This document shows positions 16,994 to 25,917 of a stretch of DNA of 64,000 nt, in pieces. The notes under the pieces were generated by a model. It worked only from the letters and a program-made list of their open reading frames with translations. It had not been told where the DNA came from and made no database searches. Source of the DNA: Rhizobium sullae (lineage in GTDB: Bacteria > Pseudomonadota > Alphaproteobacteria > Rhizobiales > Rhizobiaceae); the NCBI RefSeq assembly GCF_900169785.1, contig NZ_FWER01000025.1, positions 67,922 through 131,921 on the forward strand, written 5' to 3'. A program made the translations under genes and the position numbers. The first letter of the stretch is position 1; each line of letters begins with the position of its first letter.

Positions 16994-17365
16994 TTACTCC
17001 ACGATTTTCCAATACGAGTCCTTGCGAATCACCTTGCCGTCGCGAAACGTATAGAAGTCACAGCCTCGGACTTCCATTCTCGTGCCTTCGAGGGTGGTGC
17101 CAGTGAGGGTCCATTTTGAGACGCCCGTATCGGCAGACGAATCCACAAAATGCTCCACGTTGCCGTAATGGACGTCAGGCAGGCCTTCAAAGCGCGTCGC
17201 CAGCGCTTCTCTTACGCTCCTTTTGCCCTCGCAACGAGAACCCCAAGGCTTACTGCCCCGCGGCATCTCCAAGATACAATCGTCAGAAAAGAACGCCATG
17301 ACGCGATCAAGGTCGTGCGTGTTGAAGGCCTCACATAGCTCCATCAGTGTCGATCGAATGTCCAC
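16994..17365 (-). CDS. SnoaL-like/NTF2-fold protein
   Basis: A 123-residue single-domain protein of the SnoaL-like NTF2 fold. The pattern is clear: 'LMELCEAFNTHDLDRVMAFFSDDCILEMP' (helices 1-2), 'GKRSVREALATRFEGLPDVHY', then strands ending 'MEVRGCDFYTFRDGKVIRKDSYWKIVE'. The fold is used for small polyketide-like cyclases, isomerases and stress proteins, so activity cannot be assigned. It is transcribed alone, divergent from the amino-acid permease with a ~220-bp gap. Confidence 0.85.
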   Translation of the reverse strand: MDIRSTLMELCEAFNTHDLDRVMAFFSDDCILEMPRGSKPWGSRCEGKRSVREALATRFEGLPDVHYGNVEHFVDSSADTGVSKWTLTGTTLEGTRMEVRGCDFYTFRDGKVIRKDSYWKIVE

Positions 17366-17582
17366 CGTCTCCGTTCGTGCGCGCCCGATCTCCGAAATAG
17401 GTCATTACCAGTAGGCATCACCTTCAGCAGCCGCGCTTGCGCCGCCAGCTGCTAAGCCAGCCTCGCGGCAAACACCAACGCTCAACATACCGCTTTTCTC
17501 CCTTAATTTCCGCTCTAGTTGCCAACAAGGCAGAGCCTGACGCTTGAATGCAGTCAGGGCTGTACAGCTAAAAGGAGGGCGC

Positions 17583-18944
17583 ATGAGCGGGATACCGTTG
17601 GAGACGCTGCCAGAGCAGCCGGAATTAAAGCGGGTCATGGGACCCGGTCTGCTCTTGCTTTTCATCGTCGGTGACATTCTTGGAACGGGCATTTATGCGT
17701 TGACCGGACAAGTCGCCAAAGAGGTGGGCGGTGTCGTCTGGCTGCCGTTCCTGGTTGCTTTCGCCGTCGCGCTGCTGACCGCCTTGAGCTACCTCGAACT
17801 GGTGACGAAATATCCGCGCGCCGCCGGTGCGGCACTTTATACGCACAACGCTTTCGGCATCCACTTCCTCACCTTCCTCGTCGCCTTCGCCGTGATGTCC
17901 TCGGGCATAACGTCCGCGTCGACGGCCTCCCGTGCCTTTGCGGCCAACTTCTCGACAGCCTTCGGCTTCGATTTCGGCGGCTATGGCGTGACCTTCATCG
18001 CCATTGCCTTCATCTCGCTTGTCGCGGCAGTCAATTTCCGCGGCGTCGGTGAGAGCGTCAAGCTCAACGTGCTGCTGACAACGGTCGAACTCACCGGCCT
18101 TTTGATCATTATCGGCATCGGCTTTTGGGCAATCGCCGGCGGACAAGGCGACGTTTCCCGAGTCTGGACCTTCCAGCCGAGCGGCGATCGCGGCGTTCTC
18201 TGGTCGGTCATCGCGGCGACCACGCTCGCCTTCTTCGCCATGGTGGGGTTCGAAGATTCGGTCAACATGGCCGAGGAATGCAAGGCACCGAGCCGGATAT
18301 TCCCGAAGGTGCTTCTGGGTGGCCTCGTCATCACCGGCGGCATCTATGTCCTCGTCGCCATATCGGCGATCACCTTGGTGTCCGCTGCCGAACTTGGCGA
18401 AGGCGAAACACCGCTTTTGAAGGTCGTGCAGGCTGGTGCGCCGAATTTCCCGATCGGCATTTTCGGTATCATCACGATGTTCGCTGTCGCGAATTCCGCT
18501 CTCATCAACATGATGATGGCAAGCCGCCTGATTTACGGCATGAGTCGCGAACAGGTTCTGCCGGAAATGCTCGGGAAGGTCCACGCCGCCAGAAGGACGC
18601 CGTATGTGGCAATCGGCTTCACCACGCTGCTTGCCGTCGCGCTGATCATGTTCGCGGGTGGCGTTCCGGCGCTCGGCGGCACCACGGCTCTGCTGCTTCT
18701 CTGCGTCTTTGCGGTGGTCAATATTGCGGTGCTGGTGCTTCGCCGAGACAGCGTCGGACACGCGCATTTCAAAGCACCTGTGATCGCACCGGTGCTGGGC
18801 TCAATCACCTGCATCTTCCTTGCCGGACCATGGACCGGCCGGGATCCGGTTCAGTACCTGATCGCTGCCTTCCTTCTCGGCCTTGGCATCGTGTTGTGGT
18901 TCGTAACGGTCGGCATCATGCGCGTCAGCGGTCAGACCGCCTGA
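17583..18944 (+). CDS. APC-family amino-acid permease
   Basis: Inner-membrane amino acid transporter of 453 residues. The start at 17583 is set by an excellent ribosome-binding site (AAAAGGAGGGCGC); an upstream ATG at 17544 lacks one. The first helix has the APC signature 'GDILGTGIYALTGQVA', followed by 'ALSYLELVTKYPRAAGAALY' and about 12 hydrophobic segments ending 'LLGLGIVLWFVTVGIM'. 'MVGFEDSVNMAEECKAPSR' is the conserved helix-6 region. The GntR regulator and uxuA follow, but a hexuronate link is not evident, so this gene is probably a separate unit. Substrate unknown. Confidence 0.9.
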   Translation: MSGIPLETLPEQPELKRVMGPGLLLLFIVGDILGTGIYALTGQVAKEVGGVVWLPFLVAFAVALLTALSYLELVTKYPRAAGAALYTHNAFGIHFLTFLVAFAVMSSGITSASTASRAFAANFSTAFGFDFGGYGVTFIAIAFISLVAAVNFRGVGESVKLNVLLTTVELTGLLIIIGIGFWAIAGGQGDVSRVWTFQPSGDRGVLWSVIAATTLAFFAMVGFEDSVNMAEECKAPSRIFPKVLLGGLVITGGIYVLVAISAITLVSAAELGEGETPLLKVVQAGAPNFPIGIFGIITMFAVANSALINMMMASRLIYGMSREQVLPEMLGKVHAARRTPYVAIGFTTLLAVALIMFAGGVPALGGTTALLLLCVFAVVNIAVLVLRRDSVGHAHFKAPVIAPVLGSITCIFLAGPWTGRDPVQYLIAAFLLGLGIVLWFVTVGIMRVSGQTA

Positions 18945-19013
18945 GCGAAGATCAATGCACCGGTTGCTGTTTTGCACCCTCTTCTTCGGTCGCCTTGGCA
19001 ACAGAATTGAATT

Positions 19014-19029
19014 GATATACTAGTATGCA
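19014..19029. promoter_or_regulatory. Operator-like palindrome upstream of the GntR-uxuA genes
   Basis: ATACTAGTAT (19017-19026) is a perfect 10-bp palindrome inside TGATATACTAGTATGCA, about 30 bp before the GntR start. Its position over the promoter and AT-rich dyad fit an autoregulatory site of a GntR/FCD protein. The assignment is positional. Confidence 0.4.
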
Positions 19030-19055
19030 CAACGACATCATGTTCAGGCAATGCC

Positions 19056-19778
19056 ATGCGGCAGGCATCCAGCTTCGAAGCCATCGACTTTCCGGCTCTT
19101 TCGGAAAGACCAGCGAAGCTGCGCCGTGTGACGGCGGCGGATGCGATTTTCGGAAAGCTTTATGCCGACATCGTTTCGCTGCGCATGCCGCCAGGAATGG
19201 CGCTTCAGGAAAAGCGTATAGCTGACGAATTCGGCGTCAGTCGCACGCCTGTGCGCGAAGCGCTGCTTCGTCTTTCGGAAGGCGGGCTTGTGGATATCTA
19301 TCCGCAGTCAGGTACCGTTGTTTCACGCGTCCCCGTATCGGCGATTCCCGAAGCCGTTGTCGTTCGCAAGGCGCTTGAGAGCACGACCGTCGAAAGGGCT
19401 GCCAGAATTGCCCAACTGCACCACATCGCCCGGCTCGATGCCATCCTCGCACGACAGAAGGCGCTTGCCGTCGTTGGCGACGTGTCCAGCTTCCATGAAG
19501 AAGACGAGGTCTTTCACCAGGCGCTAACCCAGATCGCCGGCTACCCTGGTATCTGGACCATCCTGAAGACGGTCAAGGTGCAGATCGACCGGGCGCGGCG
19601 GTTGACGCTTCCGGCCTTGGGCCGCATGGACAATGTGGTCCCCGAACACATCGCTATCCGCGATGCGATCGCAGCCCATGATGTGGAAGCCGCCCGCGAC
19701 GCCATGCTTCACCACCTGAGCGCCGTCATCCCGGACGTCGCCGAGCTTCGCACGCGCTATCCCGATTATTTCTGCTGA
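19056..19778 (+). CDS. GntR/FCD-family regulator, likely of hexuronate catabolism
   Basis: Regulator of 240 residues. The winged helix is at ~32-95 (DAIFGKLYADIVSLRMPPGM, 'EKRIADEFGVSRTPVREALL', 'GLVDIYPQSGTVVSRV') and the FCD domain follows (AVVVRKALESTTVERAARI, 'EDEVFHQALTQIAGYPGIW', 'EHIAIRDAIAAHDVEAARDAM'). The His/Asp residues of the FCD metal site are present. It lies 39 bp ahead of uxuA on the same strand and probably responds to a glucuronate- or mannonate-derived ligand. The effector is inferred from the linkage. Confidence 0.9.
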   Translation: MRQASSFEAIDFPALSERPAKLRRVTAADAIFGKLYADIVSLRMPPGMALQEKRIADEFGVSRTPVREALLRLSEGGLVDIYPQSGTVVSRVPVSAIPEAVVVRKALESTTVERAARIAQLHHIARLDAILARQKALAVVGDVSSFHEEDEVFHQALTQIAGYPGIWTILKTVKVQIDRARRLTLPALGRMDNVVPEHIAIRDAIAAHDVEAARDAMLHHLSAVIPDVAELRTRYPDYFC

Positions 19779-19817
19779 AGCAGCCCATAAGCAACGAGAC
19801 AAACAAGGAGGAAACAG

Positions 19818-21005
19818 ATGCGGCAAGGTTGGAGATGGTTTGGGCCTGAGGCGCCCGTCACTCTCGATGAGGTGCGCCAGACGGGCGCAACGAACATCGT
19901 GTCCTCGCTGCATCAGGTGCCGATCGGCCGCGCCTGGACGGAACGCGAAGTCGGCGACCGCAAATCCATGATCGAGAATACGCCGCCAGGCCGTTCGCCC
20001 CTCACATGGTCTGTCGTAGAGAGCATTCCGATCCCCGATGCGGTCAAGCGCAAGGGCGGCCAGGCAAAGGCCGAAATCGACGCATGGATTGCCAGCCTGG
20101 AGGCAGTCGCCGCCTGCGGCATCTCAATCATCTGCTACAATTTCATGCCGGTGGTCGACTGGACACGCACCGAACTCGATTACGAAATATCGACAGGCGC
20201 AACCGCCATGCGCTTCGACCACGAACGCTTTGCTGCCTTCGACCTCTTCGTGCTGCAACGTCAAGGCGCCGATACGGAGTATTCGGCGGAGGACCAGGAA
20301 CGCGCCCGAAAACTCTATGAGACGATGCCCGAAGCGGAGATGGCTGAGATCACCCGCATCATAACCTCGGCACTGCCGGGCTCGACCACCGAGCCTCTGA
20401 CCATCCCCGGCTTCCGCGAAAAGCTTGCCGCTTACGCCGGCATCGACGCCGCTAAGCTCCGCCAGCACCTCATTGAGTTCCTGCAGGCCGTCATACCTGC
20501 CGCCGAAGCGCGCGGCGTCAAGCTCACGCTGCATCCGGACGATCCACCGCGTTCGCTCTTCGGGCTGCCGCGCATTGCCTCGACAGCTGAGGACTATGCC
20601 GCTCTCTTCGAGGCTGTACCATCAGAAGCAAACGGCATGTGCTACTGCACCGGCAGCCTCGGGGTGCGCGCCGACAACAACCTGCCGGCGATCGCCCGCC
20701 GCTTTGCCTCACGCATCTACTTCGCGCATCTGCGCGCCACCAAGCGCGAAGGCGATGGCCGCTCATTCCATGAGAGCGCCCATCTGGAGGGCGACGTCGA
20801 TATGGTCGCGGTTCTCAAGGAACTCGTGACTGAGGACCGCAAGCGCAGCCCGAAAGACGAAATCGTCTTCCGCTCCGACCACGGTCACCGTATGCTCGAC
20901 GATCTCAACAAAACCGTCACGCCGGGCTATCCGGTGATCGGCCGCATGCGCGGACTGGCGGAACTGCGCGGCATCCTGCACGCGCTCGATGCCAAACCAT
21001 CTTGA
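19818..21005 (+). CDS. uxuA: Mannonate dehydratase UxuA
   Basis: Converts D-mannonate to 2-keto-3-deoxy-D-gluconate (EC 4.2.1.8) in glucuronate breakdown. The 395 residues match the family. Signature stretches: 'MRQGWRWFGPEAPVTLDEVRQ', 'GATNIVSSLHQVPIGRAW', 'WSVVESIPIPDAVK' and 'CYNFMPVVDWTRTEL'. The metal-binding core is in 'KLTLHPDDPPRSLFGLPRI', 'GMCYCTGSLGVRADNN' and 'YFAHLRATKREGDGRSFHES', with the late 'VFRSDHGHRMLDD'. A very strong ribosome-binding site (AAGGAGGAAACAG) precedes the ATG. No uxuB or uxaC is visible in the window. Confidence 0.97.
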   Translation: MRQGWRWFGPEAPVTLDEVRQTGATNIVSSLHQVPIGRAWTEREVGDRKSMIENTPPGRSPLTWSVVESIPIPDAVKRKGGQAKAEIDAWIASLEAVAACGISIICYNFMPVVDWTRTELDYEISTGATAMRFDHERFAAFDLFVLQRQGADTEYSAEDQERARKLYETMPEAEMAEITRIITSALPGSTTEPLTIPGFREKLAAYAGIDAAKLRQHLIEFLQAVIPAAEARGVKLTLHPDDPPRSLFGLPRIASTAEDYAALFEAVPSEANGMCYCTGSLGVRADNNLPAIARRFASRIYFAHLRATKREGDGRSFHESAHLEGDVDMVAVLKELVTEDRKRSPKDEIVFRSDHGHRMLDDLNKTVTPGYPVIGRMRGLAELRGILHALDAKPS

Positions 21006-21627
21006 TCCAGAAGTGACTGTGCCAGACCGGCATGGTCCTCTCCATTTCTTTGATCGGCGAAGGTTGCTATAGCGCGGGTGGAGGCGACCCAAGAGAAAGC
21101 CAAAAAGGCTGGCGCCTGGCTTAGCAAAGCCATCGAGGTTGCGCGCGGTTTGCGTTGCCGCCGTTCCGAAGGGGCGAGACAACCGTGGACGCGCAAGACC
21201 TTGCCGTTGGTGTGGGGCAGCGCGAGAAAGGGCGAAAAGCCCATCTCGCGCGCCAACTCGACTGCGGCGAGCGCAACCTTTGGATTGAAATGCGCCGTGA
21301 AGGCACTTGTGCTGGATCCATGCAGAACGCCTGCACCAGAAATCGATGCCGGCGACACCGAAACAGAAACGGCAGGCCGCGGCGATTCGTGATCTCGTCT
21401 GGCGCTTTTTACAAGACGCTGAAGGTCAGGAAACAAGAGCCTTCACTGCAAATCAACGAGTTTCGGCGCAGGTTCGTGATTGCCTCGCATTCGCCATCTT
21501 CGATTTCGGCCCTTGGGAGGACGCCGTGCGGGCAAGTTCGACTGGGTAGCCTTGGGCGAGGGATAAACATTCATCCAGGAGCGTCCAATTCAAACGAGGT
21601 ACGATCGGCATCCGCGAACGGGCCGGA
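21006..21627. other. Degenerate intergenic region, possible FAD/Fe-S oxidase remnant on the minus strand
   Basis: There is no intact gene in about 620 bp. On the minus strand a frame at about 21160-21400 reads 'FNPKVALAAVELAREMGF', 'SPFLALPHTNGKVLRVHG' and 'CLAPSERR', which resembles the C-terminal cysteine-rich half of YdiJ/GlcD-type FAD-linked dehydrogenases. No start, catalytic domain or continuous frame remains. I regard it as a possible decayed fragment; the family call is weak. Confidence 0.3.
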
Positions 21628-22677
21628 CTAGGCGACACCACGAAGGGCCTGGCAGAGTGTGAGCGGGCCTCCATCCCGAAGACTCTTCTCTCGCTGAACA
21701 TGGAAGACATCCCGGACCCAGCCGACCTCCCGTGCCTCTTTTGGCGTCATTCCAAACTCGTGTCTGAAGGCCCGGCTGTATGCGGAGGGATCGTCAAAAC
21801 CCCATTCCTCCGCGATATGGAATATGGCCCGGACGTCATTGCTATTGGAGATTCCCGCACGCGTCCGGACCAGACGCTCATGCCGGATATAGGCCGCCAC
21901 ACCACCCAGCGGCTCGAATAATCGATATAACCGCGAGCGCGAGACACCTAGCTCGCTGCAGATCACCTCGGCAGTGAGCGAGTGGTCGGCAAGTCTCGTG
22001 TTTATCAAGCGCTTGGCGCGTTCCAGGACCACGGCCCCGATTGGTCTGTGAGCGTCTACCAGCCGATCTCGCGAGGGAGCTAGACACGCGATGATAAGGT
22101 TCCTCGTGGCCTCGACCACGTATGGCACCTCTGCCATGGTGACGTCGGCCAACGATCGCGCCAGAAGCACAAGGTAGTCGGCGAGGAGATGGCCCAACGC
22201 GCCCTCGATCTTCCTATGGAGCAGGCTCTCGAGAGTGGACGTCGGGACAACCCCGTCTGACGGAAGAAAGACCGACAATGCACCCTCATCCTCCACCATA
22301 ACCTCGAACGGTTTAGCCAGGCATCGAAGATGGGGCAAGGTCTGCCCTCCAGCGGCGCGCGTCAGGGGCCGGACCGGCAAGCGCAGATACCAGTTATCCA
22401 ATGCAGCCTTCTTCACGTGCCGCCATTCGTGGGCATAGCCTTTTCCTGGCAGGACAGTTGAAACAACTAGCATCGAACCGAGCATCCAGACCTTCAGTCG
22501 GGCGGGAAAGGAACCGTCCGCGCTCTTGCAGAATGTCAGATCAGCGACGCCAACGTGAGCGTTCCTGAATATCTCGAACTGGTTGTCACTGGGAAACGAT
22601 TGGGTACTAACATCTATCGAGCAAGCGAATTTGTGATCGATATCTCGCTCGGCACCCGCCTCTAGCATGTTATCCAT
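21628..22677 (-). CDS. AraC-family transcriptional regulator
   Basis: A ~349-residue regulator. The C-terminal ~100 residues hold the double helix-turn-helix: 'LADHSLTAEVICSELGVSRS', 'RLYRLFEPLGGVAAYIRHER', then 'IFHIAEEWGFDDPSAYSRAF' and 'RHEFGMTPKEAREVGW'. The N-terminal ~230 residues resemble the AraC-binding-like domain of the OruR/FeaR-like branch (KAALDNWYLRLPVRPLTRAA). The ATG at 22677 has GAAGG upstream; one at 22701 is also in frame but lacks a ribosome-binding site. It is divergent from the AbgT transporter operon, which it probably activates. Confidence 0.88.
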   Translation of the reverse strand: MDNMLEAGAERDIDHKFACSIDVSTQSFPSDNQFEIFRNAHVGVADLTFCKSADGSFPARLKVWMLGSMLVVSTVLPGKGYAHEWRHVKKAALDNWYLRLPVRPLTRAAGGQTLPHLRCLAKPFEVMVEDEGALSVFLPSDGVVPTSTLESLLHRKIEGALGHLLADYLVLLARSLADVTMAEVPYVVEATRNLIIACLAPSRDRLVDAHRPIGAVVLERAKRLINTRLADHSLTAEVICSELGVSRSRLYRLFEPLGGVAAYIRHERLVRTRAGISNSNDVRAIFHIAEEWGFDDPSAYSRAFRHEFGMTPKEAREVGWVRDVFHVQREKSLRDGGPLTLCQALRGVA

Positions 22678-22701
22678 GACAATACCTTCGCCGATGTCCA
22701 C

Positions 22702-23015
22702 GAAAGATTATTCCATTTCAAACCTGAGTAGCAGTATCATTTTTTATAACAAACCACAACCGCTACGGAGGTATCTTCAGGTCGTGATATCGCGCTGCAG
22801 CTGCATTTCCCCGCACCGCGCTGTTTGTCTACTTCGCGTTTCTTGTGGCAGCAGCGTCGCCCACTGTGGGATCTTTTCGGGACACCCTGCTCAGATTGTG
22901 GATTCTGCGCTCACGACTCTGCGGCTGCTCCAACTAAGATGAGTTGTAGTTCGTCCGTGTCGGCGATGTCGGCGTTGCGCCTCGCGCTGCGGGGCTGAGG
23001 GGTAGGAGATCACCC
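22702..23015. promoter_or_regulatory. Divergent promoter region between the AraC and AbgT genes
   Basis: The ~315 bp gap has an AT-rich patch near the AraC gene (around 22735-22755) and a GC-rich patch near AbgT. No clear repeated AraC half-sites could be picked out. The AbgT ribosome-binding site GTAGGAGATCACCC is at its right end. Control of both genes from here is inferred from geometry. Confidence 0.35.
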
Positions 23016-24566
23016 ATGTCCACGGCGGGAGCGGCTCCAAAAACCGTTATGCAGAGATTCCTCGACGGGGTCGAAAAGGTGGGCAACATGGTCCCCCACC
23101 CCGTCATAATCTTCCTCACCCTCATCGCCATAGTGATCGCGCTGTCGGCCCTTCTGGGAGCTTTCGGCACCTCGATAACCTTCGAGCGGATCAATCCGGA
23201 AACCCATGAGATCGAGGCCGCCACGACTTCGATCAGGAGCCTGCTGAACACCGACGGCATCCGCTTCATGTACGAGTCGCTCATCCCGAATTTCATGAGC
23301 TTCACCGCGGTCGGACTCATGATAGCCGCGATGATCGGCGCTGGCGTCGCCGAGGAATCCGGCCTTGTGACCGCGCTGATCCGTAAACTGGTGATCGTAT
23401 CCCCGCGCTGGGCTCTGACCTACATCCTTGCTTTCGTCGGAATCATCGCCAGCGTTGCGGCGGACGCTGGTTATCTCGTTCTTATTCCTCTTGCGGGCAT
23501 CGCATATCTTGCTGTCGGGCGTCACCCCCTTGCAGGTCTCGCCTTGGGCTTCGCCGCGGTCGCCGGGGCATTCACCGTCAACATGCTAATCAAGCCGCTC
23601 GACGCAGTCCTTGTCGAGTTCACCAATGACGCCGCCCACCTTGTCGATGCGACCAGATCGATCGGGTTGGCGTCCAATGTCTGGTTCTCTATCGCATCAG
23701 TTCTGTTCCTGACCGTAGTGATTGCCTTCATTTCGGACCGCGTGATCGAACCGAGGCTTGGCACTTACATCCCCGACCAACCAGCGGACGGTGAGCGCCC
23801 GGGCGAAGGAGCGGTACTTTCTGAATCGGAATCACGGGGGCTGCGGTTCGCGTTGTTCGGCCTGATTGGCCTCGTGATCGTGTTCTGCCTTCTGACGCTC
23901 CCCAGCGGCGCACCGCTGCGAAACGCCGAAACGGGCGAGCTTATCGGCAACTCACCCTTCATGAACGGCCTCATCGCGCTGATCATGCTGATCTTCCTCG
24001 TCTCCGGCTGGTGCTACGGTATCGGGGCCGGGACCCTGCGGACGCTCACCGAGGTCATCACGGCGATCGAGAAATCGATAAGGAACCTTGGCGGCACGAT
24101 CTTCCTGTTCTTTGTGCTGAGCCAGTTCGTCGCCTACTTCACCTATACCAATATGGGCACCGTCATGGCCTTGAGCCTTTCCGGAGCGCTGCAAGCCGCC
24201 AACATCGGAGCACTGCCATTGCTCCTCGGCTTTATCATCGTCGTGGCGATCATCGATCTCCTGCTGACGGGTGCCATCGCCAAATGGGCGATATTCGCAC
24301 CAGTCTTTGTGCCCCTTCTGATGAAGCTCGGAGTAGAGCCGGAGGCGGTCCTAGCCGCCTACCGTGTAGGGGACTCTCCGATGAACGCCATCACTCCGCT
24401 GAATGCATACTTCGCGTTGGTCGTGGGTTTCGCCCAGAGGTACGACAAGTCGGCTGGCGTCGGGACCGTTGTATCACTGATGCTGCCTTACGTGGCTTCG
24501 ATGTTCGTGTTGTGGACCTTGCTGTTCGCGGCTTGGAAGATGGTGGGACTTCCGTGGGGGCTATGA
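23016..24566 (+). CDS. AbgT-family transporter
   Basis: Inner-membrane carrier of 516 residues of the AbgT family, whose studied members import p-aminobenzoyl-glutamate or export sulfonamides. Signatures: 'FLDGVEKVGNMVPHPVIIFL' at the N-terminus, 'PNFMSFTAVGLMIAAMIGAG', 'VAEESGLVTALIRKLV', 'SVAADAGYLVLIPLAGI', and the late 'GDSPMNAITPLNAYFALVVG'. About 12 hydrophobic segments and two hairpin-like loops are visible. A GTAGGAG ribosome-binding site precedes it. The M20 peptidase gene follows 39 bp later, as abg-type hydrolases accompany AbgT elsewhere, suggesting uptake and hydrolysis of an acylated or peptide-linked amino acid. Confidence 0.93.
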   Translation: MSTAGAAPKTVMQRFLDGVEKVGNMVPHPVIIFLTLIAIVIALSALLGAFGTSITFERINPETHEIEAATTSIRSLLNTDGIRFMYESLIPNFMSFTAVGLMIAAMIGAGVAEESGLVTALIRKLVIVSPRWALTYILAFVGIIASVAADAGYLVLIPLAGIAYLAVGRHPLAGLALGFAAVAGAFTVNMLIKPLDAVLVEFTNDAAHLVDATRSIGLASNVWFSIASVLFLTVVIAFISDRVIEPRLGTYIPDQPADGERPGEGAVLSESESRGLRFALFGLIGLVIVFCLLTLPSGAPLRNAETGELIGNSPFMNGLIALIMLIFLVSGWCYGIGAGTLRTLTEVITAIEKSIRNLGGTIFLFFVLSQFVAYFTYTNMGTVMALSLSGALQAANIGALPLLLGFIIVVAIIDLLLTGAIAKWAIFAPVFVPLLMKLGVEPEAVLAAYRVGDSPMNAITPLNAYFALVVGFAQRYDKSAGVGTVVSLMLPYVASMFVLWTLLFAAWKMVGLPWGL

Positions 24567-24604
24567 GAGCGGCCTGAGCGTCAAAAATTTACTCGCATCA
24601 ATGG

Positions 24605-25816
24605 ATGGACATGATGGACAACCCCTCGATTCCCTTGGACAGGGCTGCTGCCGAAAAACACCTCATGCGGTTCCTCTCCGTCGAGGGCGTGACAGGTCAT
24701 GAGGCAAACATCGCGTCAGCGGTCATCGAAGCTCTGAAAGCTGTTGGCGTTCCTGAAGCGGATATCCGCTTCGATGACGCCAACGACAGGATTCCTCTGC
24801 CAACGGAAACGGGGAACCTGATCGTCGATCTTCCGGGAACGCGGCCCGGCCCTCGCCTGCTATTCTCCACGCATCTCGACACCGTGCCTTTGTGTGCGGG
24901 GGCAAAGCCACGACGTGAAGGCGACCGTATAGTGTCGGACGGAACAACCGCTCTCGGTGGCGACGCGCGTACAGGAGTAGCGCTTCTAGTGGTGGTGGCG
25001 GAGATGCTGATCAAGCATAACCTCCCGCACCCGCCAATCACCCTCCTGTTCACCGTGCGCGAGGAGAGCGGGTTGCATGGCGCGCGCGAACTCGATCCGG
25101 CCGTCCTCGGCGGACCGGTGATGTGCGTCAACGTCGACGGCCAACTCGCATCGGACCTCATCATTGGAGCAGTGGGGCAGGAGAACTGGGAGGTAGAAAT
25201 CCAGGGAAAGGCGTCCCACGCTGGCGTCGCTCCTGAGAAGGGTATCTCAGCGACGCTCGTGGGAGCTCTTGGCCTTGCCGAGGCCCATGCGGCAGGCTGG
25301 TTCGGGAAAGTCGAGAAACCCGATGGTCACGGCACAAGCAACATCGGAGTGTTCGGGGGGAAAGACGGCAAGCCCGCCGGCGACGCCACTAACGTCGTCA
25401 CCGACTATACGTTCCTGAGAGGCGAGGCCCGCAGCCCGGAACTGACCTTCGCGATGATGATCGCCGAGGGATACAAAGCCGCTTTCGAGAAGGCGAAGAA
25501 CATCGTGAAAGACCACAACGGAGCGACTGCCCGCGTGAGCTTCATCCACAAAATCGCGTACCCACCCTTCAAGCTGGATGAGGATGCCCCCGTCGTAGTT
25601 CGTGCAGCAAAGGCACTGAAGTCGCTGGGTCTCGAGCCAAACTACCTGTTCTCGAACGGGGGGCTCGATGCCAATTGGTTAGACAAGCACGGCATCCCGA
25701 CAATCACGATCGGCGCGGGCCAAGCGGAAATCCATACCGTGAACGAGTACGTTGACCTCGCGGAGTACGAGAAAGGATGTCGCCTTGGCGTGCTGCTTGC
25801 AGCGATGGCGGACTAG
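24605..25816 (+). CDS. M20-family metallopeptidase, PepT-like
   Basis: Cytosolic dizinc aminopeptidase or amidohydrolase of 403 residues. Metal and catalytic motifs: His/Asp in 'LLFSTHLDTVPL', 'ALGGDARTGVA' (bridging Asp), the catalytic 'TVREESGLHGA', 'VNVDGQ', and the C-terminal 'GQAEIHTVNEYVDL' His. The lid domain includes 'QGKASHAGVAPEKGISA'. The N-terminal 'LMRFLSVEGVTGHEANIASA' is typical of the PepT/M20 branch. It follows the AbgT gene and precedes the SLC13-type carrier on the same strand, so it probably cleaves the compound brought in by AbgT. Exact substrate unknown. Confidence 0.9.
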   Translation: MDMMDNPSIPLDRAAAEKHLMRFLSVEGVTGHEANIASAVIEALKAVGVPEADIRFDDANDRIPLPTETGNLIVDLPGTRPGPRLLFSTHLDTVPLCAGAKPRREGDRIVSDGTTALGGDARTGVALLVVVAEMLIKHNLPHPPITLLFTVREESGLHGARELDPAVLGGPVMCVNVDGQLASDLIIGAVGQENWEVEIQGKASHAGVAPEKGISATLVGALGLAEAHAAGWFGKVEKPDGHGTSNIGVFGGKDGKPAGDATNVVTDYTFLRGEARSPELTFAMMIAEGYKAAFEKAKNIVKDHNGATARVSFIHKIAYPPFKLDEDAPVVVRAAKALKSLGLEPNYLFSNGGLDANWLDKHGIPTITIGAGQAEIHTVNEYVDLAEYEKGCRLGVLLAAMAD

Positions 25817-25917
25817 CGAGATCCATCCGGCGACGAAGACGCCCGCGTGACCTCGTGAACACCGATCAAATTTTTTCGCGGGAACCGTTGACGGAGTTTA
25901 GCAAAGGAGCCGAGCCA

